Assembly (NCBI GenBank): GCA_963920705.1
Contig: OY987227.1
Span: 186,001-250,000 of the forward strand
Source: Odiellus spinosus
Lineage: Eukaryota; Arthropoda; Arachnida; Opiliones; Phalangiidae
Direction: 5' to 3'
Length of the DNA: 64,000 bases
Of the stretch, positions 11,698-23,800 are shown in pieces. Each line of letters begins with the position of its first letter. Positions within the stretch are counted from its first letter, which is position 1. A program made the position numbers and the translations under genes. The notes beneath the pieces are model-generated. The model was not told where the DNA came from, did no database searches, and saw nothing but the letters and a program-made list of their open reading frames with translations.

Positions 11698-13180
11698 GGG
11701 AGTCTATTCTCTCACTTCATTCGGATCGAAAGCTGCTCGAATCATTCGGAATTCGGGTTGTCTGGGCCAAAAATACAAATAAGCGTATTCTGTAGGGCTC
11801 GAATGCGAATAATTCGGTTCGGGTTGATTCGAACCATTCGGCGGCCGATAGAGCCGTCCGAATCAAGATTCCTCTCTTTTTGAGTTTTTTCCCCCTTTCT
11901 TTCAGCCGTGTTTGTACGTAAAATTTAACCGCCATGTTTCATCAACTACAAATCAAAATAATCAAATTTGCGGCAATAAAAAACTACCCGTGGTCAATTA
12001 AGTAATTAGAATTGTATCTTAAACGTGTCGATTGCGTGGGGGCCCATCTATTTACGTTTATCTTAGATTTTTCGGTTGAATAGGTAAGGTTAACGAGTCA
12101 ATGTTTTTAGGCCTTGGTTGATAATAGCCGGCTCCGTCCGAAGGTTGGTAGAGTCTAGAGATATTCACTGGCTCCGTCCGACGGTCCGAGGCTCTTGCCA
12201 ACTTATTCAATTTGACCGTCGAATTTTGACGGAGCTTCGAGAATTTGGACCCGGGCGGCTACCAATATTTTAAGCGTAAACGTATACCAACTTGCCTACG
12301 ATTTTTTTTTTGTTAGTCAATATTTATACGCTTTTCGCTAAATGATTGTATTTATTTTAAATTAAATCTAATCATTTTAAGTTTAACGGTAGATGATTGT
12401 ATTTATTTTAAATTAAATAACATAAAAGTTTAACGCTAGATGATTGAATTTATTTTATATTGATATTAAATCTAATAATTAAAAGTCTAGTACGCTAGAT
12501 GATCGTATTTAAATTAAATTAATATTAAATCTTGTGATTTGGAGCATTACTCTGAATTATTGTTTTGTTACGTATTAAATTTATTTCACGAAAGGATTCT
12601 TCTAGATAAATACCAACGATTGGTATTTTTATTGCCATCTAAATTAAAATTAAAATGGTTATTTAAACCAATGGTATTATGAAAACCATATAAACTACAT
12701 AAGTCTGAAATTACCATTTTATTTAATCGTTTATTGAATGAAGAATCATTATTCCTATACTAACCCTTAATTTCAAATAAGTTTACACTCTCAGTTTCAT
12801 TAAATTAAAAAAATAAAAATAACTAAGAGGCATATTCATAATTTGATCAATATAATAATGCTAAATTTCCCGAGAAATCAAACACATTTGATCGAGTTGA
12901 ATAATGTCCCAAAACTATTATTTTAAAAATCTAAATATTTTTAAATCTTCCCGCCCGAATTCTGACCAATAAGAGAGAAATAATACTTCGCGATCTCCTA
13001 CTTTCTCCACATAAAAATGACGTACACTATGATTCGGATTCGGGCTCGAAGGGATCCGAATCACCATTCGAATAAGGGTTAGAGAATTGGCTTTTTTGAA
13101 CCATACCCGAATGAAGGCGATGCGAATGATTCGAACTCTCCGAATTCGAATGCTTTGGATTTTTTTAGAGAATAGCCTCC
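11698..13180. mobile_element. Non-autonomous DNA-transposon-like element with short TIRs, copy 1
   Basis: A 1.48-kb non-satellite block inserted in a satellite monomer at GTCGCCAG/CTCAG. The left end is GGGAGTCTATTCTCT (11,698) and the right end is AGAGAATAGCCTCC (13,167-13,180). The reverse complement of the right end (GGAGGCTATTCTCT) matches the left end except at one position. Both ends have sub-terminal clusters of ATTCG/CGAAT motifs (11,715-11,865 and 13,030-13,150) in roughly mirror order, as expected for transposase-binding repeats. The middle is AT-rich with internal near-repeats (AGATGATTGTATTTATTTTA and relatives, about 12,330-12,510). It has no coding capacity: the 72-codon minus ORF at its left end has no recognisable domain. 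A clean target-site duplication is not visible. Confidence 0.65.
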
Positions 13181-13357
13181 AAGCTCAGTTTTAGTTCTAA
13201 ATGAAAAAATATTTTTTCGGCAAGGCGGGCTAGGCTCTTTAAATCAATTTTTTTCGGTCTTTTATAGTGCTTAGAACTAGCACAAGGCTGATTTTGTAGC
13301 TTAGACGTTTCCCTTTAAGAATCTAGCCACGATTATATCCTAGCCGATTGATTATAT
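13181..13357 (+). repeat. Satellite monomer between TIR element and array 2
   Basis: Remainder of a satellite monomer (AGCTCAGTTTTAGTT, GGCAAGGCGGGCTAGGCTC, GGCTGATTTTGTAGCTTAG) ending at GATTATATCCTAGCC, where the 14-bp array begins abruptly. Confidence 0.9.
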
Positions 13358-14452
13358 CCGAATCAAGTTTTTCGAATCATGTTTTTCGAATCAAGTTTTT
13401 CGAATCATGTTTTTTGAATCTTGTTTTTCGAATCTTGTTTTTCGAATCAAGTTTTTCGAATCAAGTTTTTCGAATCTTGTTTTTCGAATCTTGTTTTTCG
13501 AATCTTGTTTTTCGAATCAAGTTTTTCGAATCAAGTTTTTCGAATCTTGTTTTTCGAATCTTGTTTTTCGAATCATGTTTTTCGAATCATGTTTTTCGAA
13601 TCAAGTTTTTCGAATCAAGTTTTTCGAATCTTGTTTTTCGAATCTTGTTTTTCGAGTCAAGTTTTTCGAATCAAGTTTTTCGAATCAAGTTTTTCGAATC
13701 AAGTTTTTCGAATGTTGTTTTTCGAATCTTGTTTTTCGAATCTTGTTTTTCGAATCTTGTTTTTCGAATCTTGTTTTTCGAATCTTGTTTTTCGAATCTT
13801 GTTTTTCGAATCTTGTTTTTCGAATCTTGTTTTTCGAATCTTGTTTTTCGAATCTTATTTTTCAAATCTTGTTTTTCGAATCATGTTTTTCGAATCATGT
13901 TTTTCGAATCATGTTTTTCGAATCAAGTTTTTCGAATCAAGTTTTTCGAATCAAGTTTTTCGAATCATGTTTTTCGAATCATGTTTTTCAAATCTTGTTT
14001 TTCGAATCTTGTTTTTCGAATCATGTTTTTCGAATCTTGTTTTTCAAATCAAGTTTTTCGAATCTTGTTTTTCGAATCTTGTTTTTCGAATCAAGTTTTT
14101 CGAATCTTGTTTTTTAAATCTTGTTTTTCGAATCTTGTTTTTCGAATCTTGTTTTTCGAATCTTGTTTTTCAAATCAAGTTTTTCAAATCTTGTTTTTCA
14201 AACCAAGTCTTTCAAATCAAGTTTTTCAAATCTTGTTTTTCAAATCAAGTTTTTCAAATCAAGTTTTTCAAATCAAGTTTTTCAAATCAAGTTTTTCAAA
14301 TCAAGTTTTTCAAATCAAGTTTTTCAAATCAAGTTTTTCAAACCAAGTCTTTCAAATCAAGTTTTTCAAATCAAGTTTTTCAAACCTTGTTTTTCAAATC
14401 TTGTTTTTCAAATCTAGTTTTTCAAATCAAGTTTTTCAAATCTAGTTTTTTT
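13358..14452. repeat. 14-bp minisatellite array 2 (about 78 copies)
   Basis: Same 14-bp family as array 1. The left and middle parts are mostly CGAATC units; from about 14,160 to the right end nearly all units are CAAATCAAG, several with the private variant CAAACCAAGTCT. The composition therefore changes along the array. The right end enters the satellite at a different T-run from array 1 (TTTTTTTTCCGGTCTTTTTATGG). The long ORFs across it are artefacts of the stop-free unit. Confidence 0.97.
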
Positions 14453-14735
14453 TCCGGTCTTTTTATGGTGCTTTGGACTAGCACAAGGCTGATTTTGTAG
14501 CTTAGCCACGATTATATCCTAGCCTTTAACGATAAGTCGCCAGCTCAGATTTAGTTCCAAATGAATAAATTCATTTTTTGGCGAGGCGCGCTAGGCTCTT
14601 TAGTCACCCTTTAAATCAATTTTTTCGCTCTTTTGATCGTGCTTGGAATTTGAACCAGGCTGATTTTGTAGCTTAGACGTTTCTCTCTAAGAATTCATAA
14701 ACCATTATTTCCTAACCTTTAACGATAAGTCGCCT
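14453..14735 (+). repeat. Satellite monomers flanking array 2
   Basis: Satellite sequence matching 11,410-11,697 almost base for base; part of the 3,038-bp duplicated block. Confidence 0.9.
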
Positions 14736-16214
14736 GGGAGTCTATTCTCTAACTTCATTCGGATCGAAAGCTGCTCGAATCATTCGGAATTCGGGTTGTC
14801 TGGGCCAAAAATACAAATAAGCGTATTCTGTAGGGCTCGAATGCGAATCATTCGGTTCGGGTTGATTCGAACCATTCGGCGGCCGATAGAGCCGTCCGAA
14901 TCAAGATTCCTCTCTTTTTGAGTGTTTTCCCCTCGTCTCAAGGTGTTTGTACGTAAAATTTAACCGCCATGTTTCATCAACTACAAATCAAAATAATCAA
15001 ATTTGCGGCAATAAAAAACTACCCGTGGTCAATTAAGTAATTAGAATTGTATCTTAAACGTGTCGATTGCGTGGGGGCCCATCTATTTACGTTTATCTTA
15101 GATTTTTCGGTTGAATAGGTAAGGTTAACGAGTCAATGTTTTTAGGCCTTGGTTGATAATACCCGGCTCCGTCCCAAGGTTGGTAGAGTCTAGAGATATT
15201 CGCTGGCTCCGTCCGACGGTCCGAGGCTCTTGCCAATTTATTCAATTTGACCGTCGAATTTTGACGGAGCTTCGAGAATTTGGACCCGGGCGGCTACCAA
15301 TATTTTAAGCGTAAACGTATACCAACTTGCCTACGATTTTTTTTTGTTAGTCAATAATTATACGCTTTTCGCTAAATGATTGTATTTATTTTAAATTAAA
15401 TCTAATCATTTTAAGTTTAACGGTAGATGATTGTATTTATTTTAAATTAAATAACATAAAAGTTTAACGCTAGATGATTGAATTTATTTTATATTGATAT
15501 TAAATCTAATAATTAAAAGTCTAGTACGCTAGATGATCGTATTTAAATTAAATTAATATTAAATCTTGTGATTTGGAGCATTACTCTGAATTATTGTTTT
15601 ATTACGTATTAAATTTATTTCACGAAAGGATTCTTCTAGATAAATACCAACGATTGGTATTTTTATTGCCATCTAAATTAAAATTAAAATGGTTATTTAA
15701 ACCAATGGTATTATGAAAACCATATAAACTACATAAGTCTGAAATTACCATTTTATTTAATCGTTTATTGAATGAAGAATCATTATTCCTATACTAACCC
15801 TTAATTTCAAATAAGTTTACACTCTCAGTTTCATTAAATTTAAAAAATAAAAATAACTAAGAGGCATATTCATAATTTGATCAATATAATAATGCTAAAT
15901 TTCCCGAGAAATTAAACACATTTGATCGAGTTGAATAATGTCCCAAAACTATTATTTTAAAAATCTAAATATTTTTAAATCTTCCCGCCCGAATTCTGAC
16001 CAATAAGAGAGAAATAATACTTCGCGATCTCCTACTTTCTCCACATAAAAATGACGTACACTATGATTCGGATTCGGGCTCGAAGGGATCCGAATCACCA
16101 TTCGAATAAGGGTTAGAGAATTGGCTTTTTTGAACCAAACCCGAATGAAGGCGATGCGAATGATTCGAACTCTCCGAATTCGAATGCTTTGGATTTTTTT
16201 AGAGAATAGCCTCC
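14736..16214. mobile_element. TIR element, copy 2 (segmental duplicate of 11,698-13,180)
   Basis: Near-identical second copy at a constant offset of 3,038 bp. It has the same satellite flanks, TIR-like ends (GGGAGTCTATTCTCT at 14,736; AGAGAATAGCCTCC at 16,201-16,214) and interior with scattered substitutions and a few small indels. Shared flanks mean it arose by duplication of the whole block rather than by a second transposition. Confidence 0.7.
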
Positions 16215-19200
16215 AAGCTCAGTTTTAGTTCCAAATGAAAAAATATTTTTTCGGCAAGGCGGGCTAGGCTCTTTAAATCAATTTTTTTCGGTCTTGTATG
16301 GTGCTTAGAACTAGCACAAGGCTGATTTTGTAGCTTAGACGTTTCCCTTTAAGAATCTAGCCACGATTATATCCTAGCCTTTAACGATAAGTCGCCAGCT
16401 CAGTTTTAGTTCCAAATGAATAAATTCATTTTTTGGCAAGGCGCGCTAGGCTCTTTAGTCACGCTTTAAATCAATTTTTTTCGCTCTTTTTGATCGTGCT
16501 TGGAATTTGCACCAGGCTGATTTTGTAGCTTAGACGTTTCTCTTTAAGAATTTAGAAACGATTATTTCCTAACCTTTAACGATAAGTCGACAGCTCAGTT
16601 TTAGTTCCAAATGAAAAAATATTTTTTTTCGTCAAGGCGGGCAAGGCTCTTTAGTTACCCTTTAAATCCTTTTTTCGGTCTTTTTGATGGTTGTTTGAAT
16701 TTGCACCAGGCTTATTTTGTAGCTTAGACGTTTCTCTTTAAGAATTTAGCCACGATTATATCCTAGCCTTTAACGATAAATCGCCAGCTCAGTTTTGTTT
16801 CCAAATGAATAAATTAATTTTTTGGTGAGGCGCGCTAGGCTCTTTAGTCACCCTTGAAATCCATTTTTTTCGCTCTTTTTGACGGTGTTTGGAATTTGCA
16901 CCAGGCTGATTTTGTAGCTTAGACGTTTCTCTTTAAGAATTTAGCCACGATTATATCCTAGCCTTTAACGATAAATCGCCAGCTCAGTTTTGGTTCCAAA
17001 TGAATAAATTAATTTTTTGGTGAGGCGCGCTAGGCTCTTTAGTCACCCTTTAAATCCATTTTTTTCGCTCTTTTTGATGATGTTTGAAATTTGCACCAGG
17101 CTAATTTTTGTAGCTTAGACGTTTCTCTTTAAGAATTTAGAAACGATTATTTCCTAACCTTTGACGATAAGTCGCCAGCTCAGTTTTAGTTCCAAATGAA
17201 AAAATATTTTTTTCGGCATGCGGGCTAGGCTCTTTAGTTACCCTTTAAATAAATTTTTTCGGTCTTTTTGATGGTGCTTAGAACTAGCACAAGGCTGATT
17301 TTGTAGCTTAGACGTTTCTCTTTAAGAATTTACGCACGATTATATCCTAGCCTTTAACGATAAGTCGCCAGCTCAGTTTTAGTTCCAAAAGAATAAATTA
17401 ATTTTTCGGCGAGGCGCGCTAGGCTCTTTAGTCACCCTTTAAATCAATTTTTTTCGCTCTTTTTGATGGTGTTTGGAATTTGCACCAGGCAGATTCTGTA
17501 GCTTTGACGTTTCTCTTTAATAATTTAGCCACGATTATATCCTAGGCTTTAACTATAAGTCGCCAGCTCAGTTTTAGTTCCAAATGAATAAATAAATTTT
17601 TTGGCGAGGCGCGCTAGGATCTTAAGTCACCCGTTAAATCAATTTTTTTCGCTCTTTTTGATTGTGCTTGCAATTTGCACCAGGCTGATTATGTAGCTTA
17701 GACGCGTCTCTTTAAGAATTTAGCCACGATTATACCCTAGCCTTTAACGATAAGTCATCAGCTCAGTTTAAGTTCCAAATGAATAAATTCATTTTTTGGC
17801 GAGGCGCGCTAGGCTCTTTAGTCACCCTTTAAATCAATTTTTTTCAATCTTTTTGATCGTGATTGGAATTTGCACAAGGCTGATTTTGTAGCTTATACGT
17901 TTCTCTCTAAGAATTCATAACCATTATTTCCTAACCTTTAACGATAAGTCGCCAGCTCAGTTTTAGTTCCAAATGAATAAATTCATTTTTTGGCAAGGTG
18001 CGCTAGGCTCTTAGTCACCCTTTAAATCAATTTTTTTCGGTCTTTTTGATCGTGCTTTGAATTTGCACCAGGCTGATTTTGTAGCTTAGACGTTTCTCTT
18101 TAAGAATTTAGAAACGATTATTTCCTAACCTTTAACGATAAAGTCGCCAGCTCAGTTTTAGTTCCAAATGAAAAAAAAAAATTTTCGGCAAGGCGGGCTA
18201 GGCTCTTTAGATACCCTTTAAATCAATTGTTTTCGGTCTTTTTGATGGTGCTTAGATTTTGTAGCTTAGACGTTTCTCTTTAAAAATTTAGCCACGATTA
18301 TATCCTAGCCTTTAACTATAAGTCGCCAGCTCAGTTTTAGTTCCAAGTGAATAAATAAATTTTTTGGCGAGGCGTTCTAAACTTTTTAGTCACCGTTTAA
18401 ATCATTTTTTTTCGCTCTTTTTGATCGTGCTTGCAATTTGCACCAGGCTGATTATGTAGCTTAGACGCGTCTCTTTAAGAATTTAGCCACGATTATACCC
18501 TAGCCTTTAACGATAAGTCATCAGCTCAGTTTAAGTTCCAAATTAATAAATTCATTTTTTGGCGAGGCGCGCTAGGCTCTTTAGTCACCCTTTAAATCAA
18601 TTTTTTTCGCTCTTTTTGATCGTGATTGGAATTTGCACAAGGCTGATTTTGTAGCTTATACGTTTCTCTCTAAGAATTCATAACCATTATTTCCTAACAT
18701 TTAACGATAAGTCGCCAGCTCAGTTTTAGTTCCAAATGAATAAATTCATTTTTTGGCAAGGTGCGCTAGGCTCTTTAGTCACCCTTTAAATCATTTTTTT
18801 TCGGTCTTTTTGATCGTGCTTTGAATTTGCACCAGGCTGATTATGTAGCTTAGACGTTTCTCTTTAAGAATTTAGAAACGATTATTTCCTAACCTTTAAC
18901 GATAAGTCGCCAGCTCAGTTTTAGTTCCAAATGAAAAAAAAAAAAATTTCGGCAAGGCGGGCTAGGCTCTTTAGATACCCTTTAAATCAATTGTTTTCGG
19001 TCTTTTTGATGGTGCTTAGATTTTGTAGCTTAGACGTTTCTCTTTAAAAATTTAGCCACGATTATATCCTAGCCTTTAACTATAAGTCGCCAGCTCAGTT
19101 TTAGTTCCAAGTGAATAAATAAATTTTTTGGCGAGGCGTGCTAAACTTTTTAGTCACCGTTTAAATCATTTTTTTTTCGCTTGGAATTTGCACCAGGCTG

Positions 19201-19874
19201 ATTTTGTAGCTTAGACGTTTGTCTTTAAGAATTTAGAAACGTTTATTTCCTAACCTTTAACGATAAGTCGCCAGCTCAGTTTTAGTTCCAAATGAAAAAA
19301 TATTTTTTTCGACAAGGCGGGCTAGGCTCTTTAGTTACCCTTTAAATCAATTTTTTTCGGTGCCTAGAACTAGCACAAGGCTGATTTTGTAGCTTAGACG
19401 TTTCTCTTTAAGTATTTAGCGACGATTATATCCTAGCCTTTAACGATAAGTCGCCAGCTCAGTTTTAGTTACAAAAGAATATATTTATTTTTCGGCGAGG
19501 CGCGCTAGGCTCTTTAGTCACCCTTTAAATCAATTTTTTTCGCTCTTTTTGATGGTGTTTGGAATTTGCACCAGGCTGATTCTGTAGCTTAGACGTTTCT
19601 CTTTAATAATTTAGCCGCGATTATATCCTAGGCTTTAACTATAAGTCGCCAGCTCAGTTTTAGTTCCAAATGAATAAATAAATTTTTTGGCGAGGCGCGC
19701 TAGGATATTAAGTCACCCTTTAAATCAATTTTTTCGATCTTTTTGATTGTGCTTGCAATTTGCACCAGGCTGATTATGTAGCTTAGACGTTTCTCTTTAA
19801 GAATTTAGCAACGATTATATTCTAGCCTTTAACTATAAGTCGCCAGCTCAGTTTTAGTTCCAAATGAATAAATT

Positions 19875-20133
19875 CAATTTCAAACCAAGATTTTCAAATC
19901 AAGTTTTTCAAATCAAGTTTTTCAAATCAAGTTTTTCAAATCAAGTTTTTCAAATCAAGTTTTTCAAATCAAGTTTTTCAAATCAAGTTTTTCAAATCAA
20001 GTTTTTCAAATCAAGTTTTTCAAATCAAGTTTTTCAAATCAAGTTTTTCAAATCAAGTTTTTCAAATCAAGTTTTTCAAATCAAGTTTTTCAAATCAAGT
20101 TTTTCAAATCAAGTTTTTCAAATCTTGTTTTTT
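19875..20133. repeat. 14-bp minisatellite array 3 (about 18 copies, homogeneous)
   Basis: An island of nearly identical TTTTTCAAATCAAG units inside the satellite, entered from AATAAATTCAATTTCAAACC and left through TTGTTTTTTTCGGCAAGGCGGG. That right junction is the same as for array 1. It is far more uniform than arrays 1 and 2, so it is younger or was recently homogenised. Confidence 0.95.
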
Positions 20134-20864
20134 TCGGCAAGGCGGGCTAGGCTCTTTAAATCAATTTTTTTCGGTCTTTTTATGGTGCTTTGAACTAGCA
20201 CAAGGCAGATTTTGTAGCTTAGACGTTTCCCTTTAACAATCTAGCCACGATTATATCCTAGCCTTTAACGATAAGTCGCCAGCTCAGATTTAGTTCCAAA
20301 TGAATAAATTCATTTTTTGGCGAGGCGCGCTAGGCTCTTTAGTCACCCTTTAAATCATTTTTTCGCTCTTTTTGATCGTGCTTGGAATTTGAACCAGGCT
20401 GATTTTGTAGCGTAGACGTTTCTCTCTAAGAATTCATAAACCATTATTTCCTACCCTTTAACGATAAGTCGCCAGCTCAGTTTTAGTTCCAAATGAAAAA
20501 ATATTTTTTCGGCAAGGCGGGCTAGGCTCTTTAGTTACCCTTTAAATCAATTTTTTTCGCTCTTTTTGACGGTGTTTGGAATTTGAACCAGGCTGATTTT
20601 GTAGCTTAGACGTTTCTCTTTAATTATTTAGCCACGATTATATCCTAGCCTTTAACGATAAATCGCCAGCTCAGTTTTAGTTCCAAATGAATAAATTAAA
20701 TTTTTGGTGAGGCGCGCTAGGCTCTTTAGTCACCCTTTAAATCAATTTTTTTCGGTCTTTTTCATGGTGCTTAGAACTAGCACAAGGCTGATTTTGTAGC
20801 TTAGACGTTTCTCTTAAAGTATTAAGCCACGATTATATCCAAGCCTTTAACGATAAGTCGCAAG

Positions 20865-23800
20865 CTCAGTTTTAGTTCAAAATGAATAAATTATTTTTTT
20901 GGCAAGGCGCGCTAGGCTCTTTAGTCACCCTTTAAATCAATTTTTTTCGCTCTTTTTGATCGTGCTTGGAATTTGCACCCGGCTGATTTTGTAGCTTAGA
21001 CGTTTCTTTTTAAGAATTTAGCCACGATTATATCCTAGCCTTTAACGATAAGTCGCCAGCTCAGTTTTAGTTCCAAATGAATTAATTAATTTTTTGGCGA
21101 GGCGCGCTAGAATCTTTAGTCACCATTTAAATCAATTTTTTCGGTCTTTTTGATGGTGCAAGGCTGATTTTGTAACTTAGATGGTTGTCTTTAAGAATTT
21201 AACCAAGATTCAACCCTCGCCTTTAACGATAAGTCGTTAGCTCAGTTTTAGTTCCAAATGAATAAATTAATTCTTGGCGAGGCGCGCTAGGCTCTTTAGT
21301 CACCCCTATAATCATTTTTTTTCGCTCTTTTCGATTGTGCTTTAAATTTTCACCAGGCTGATTTTGTAGCTTAGACGTTTCTCTTTAATAATTTAGGCAC
21401 GATTATATCCTAGCCTTTAACGATAAGTCGCCAGCTCAGTTTTAGTTCCAAATGAATAAATAATATTTTTGGCGAGGCGCGCTAGGCTCTTAAGTCACCT
21501 TTTAAATCAATTTTTTTCGCTCTTTTTGATGGTGCTTGCAATTTGCACCAGGCTGATTTTGTAGCTTAGACGTTTCTCTTTAACAATTTACCCACGATTA
21601 TATCCTAGCCTTTAACGATAAGTTGCCAGCTCAGTTTTAGTTCCAAAACAATAATTTTTTTTTTGGCAAGGCGCGCTAGGCTCTTTAGTCACCCTTTAAA
21701 TCAATTTTTTTCGCTCTTTTTGGTGGTGTTTGGAATTTGCACCAGGCTGATTTTGAAGCTTAGACGTTTCTCTCTAAGAATTTAGACACGATTATATCCT
21801 AGCCTTTAACGATAAGTCGCCAGCTCAGTTTTAGTTCCAAATGAATAAATAAATTTTTTTGACAAGGCGCGCTAGGCTCTTAAGTCACCCTTTAAATCAA
21901 TTTTTTTCGCTCTTTTTGATGGTGCTTGCAATTTGCACCAGGCTGATTTTCTAGCTTAGACGTTTCTCTTTAAGAATTTAGCCACGATTATATCCTAGCC
22001 TGTAACGATAAGTCGCCAGCTCAGTTTTAGTTCCAAATGAATAAATTAATTTTTTGGCAAGGCGGGCTAGGCTCTTTAGTCACCCTTTAAATCAATTTTT
22101 TTTCGCTCTTTTTGATGGTGTTTGGAATTTGCACACGGCTGATTTTGTAGGTTAGACGTTTCTCTTTAAGAATTTAGAAACTATTATTTCCTAACCTTTA
22201 ACGATAAATCGCCAGCTCAGTTTTAGTTAAAAATGAAAAAATATTTTTTTCGGCAAGGCGGGCTAGGCTCTTTAGTTACCCTTTAAATCAATTTTTTTCG
22301 GTCTTTTTGATGGTGCTTAGAACTTGCACAAGGCTGATTTTGTAGCTTAGACGTTTCTCTTTAAGTATTTAGCGACGATTATTTCCTAGCCTTAACTATA
22401 AGTCGCCAGCTCAATTTTAGTTCCAAATGAATAAATTCATTTTTTGGCGAGGCGCGCTAAGCTCTTTAGTCACCCTTTAAATCAATTTTTTTCGCTCTTT
22501 TTGATGATGTTTGGAATTTGCACCAATCTGATTTTGTAGCTTAAACGTTTCTCTCTAAGAATTTAGAAACGATTATTTAATAACCTTTAACGATAAGTCG
22601 CCAGCTCAGTTTTAGTTCCAAATGAATAAATAATTTTTTTGGCGAGGCGGGCTAGGCTCTTTAGTAACCCTTTAAATCAATATCTTTCGCTCTTTTTGAT
22701 GGTGTTTGGAATTTGCACCAGGCTGATTTCGAAGCTTAGACGTTCCTCTCTAAGAATTTAGACACGATTATTTCCTAACCTTAACGATAAGTCGCCAGCT
22801 CAATTTTAGTTCCAAATGAAAAAATATATTTTTCGGCAAGGCGGGCTAGGCTCTTTAGTTACCCTTTAAATCAATTTTTTTCGGTCTTTTTGATGGTGCT
22901 TAGAACTAGCACAAGGCTGATTTTGTAGCTTAGACGTTTCTCTTTAAGAATTTAGCCACGATTATATCCTAGCCTTTAACGATATGTCGCCAGCTCAGTT
23001 TTAGTTCCAAATGAATAAATAATTTTTTTGGCGAGGCGCGCTACGCTCTTAAGTCACCCTTTAAATCAATTTTTTTCGCTCTTTTTGATGGTGCTTGCAA
23101 TTTGCACCAGGCTGATTTTGTAACTTGGACGTTTCTCTTTAACAATTTACCCACGATTATATCCTAGCCTTTAACGATAAGTCGCCAGCTCAGTTTTAGT
23201 TCCAAATGAATAAATTGATTTTTCGGCAAGGCGGGCTAGGCTCTTTAGTCACCCTTTAAATCAATTTTTTTTCGCTCTTTTTGATGGTGTTTGGAATTTG
23301 CACACGGCTAATTTTGTAGGTTAGACGTTTCTCTTTAAGAATTTAGAAACTATTATTTCCTAACCTTTAACTAAAACTGAGCTGGCGATTTATCGTTAAA
23401 AATGAAAAAAAATTTTTTTCGGCAAGGCGGGCTAGGCTCTTTAGTTACCCTTTAAATAAATTTTTTTCAGTATTTTTGATGGTGCTTAGAACTTGCACAA
23501 GGCTGATTTTGTAGCTTAGACGTTTCTCTTTAAGTATTTAGCGACGATTATTTCCTAGCCTTAACTATAAGTCGCCAGCTCAGTTTTAGTTCCAAATGAA
23601 TAAATTCATTTTTTGGCGAGGCGCGCTAAGGTCTTTAGTCACCCTTTAAATCAATTTTTTTCGCTCTTTTTGATGATGTTTGGAATTTGCACCAATCTGA
23701 TTTTGTAGCTTAGACGTTTCTCTCTAAGAATTTAGAAACGATTATTTAATAACCTTTAACGATAAGTCGCCAGCTCAGTTTTAGTTCCAAATGAATAAAT

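Noticed and set aside
8534..14452. CRISPR-like array
   Set aside because: Units are contiguous 14-mers without spacers, and the context is eukaryotic.
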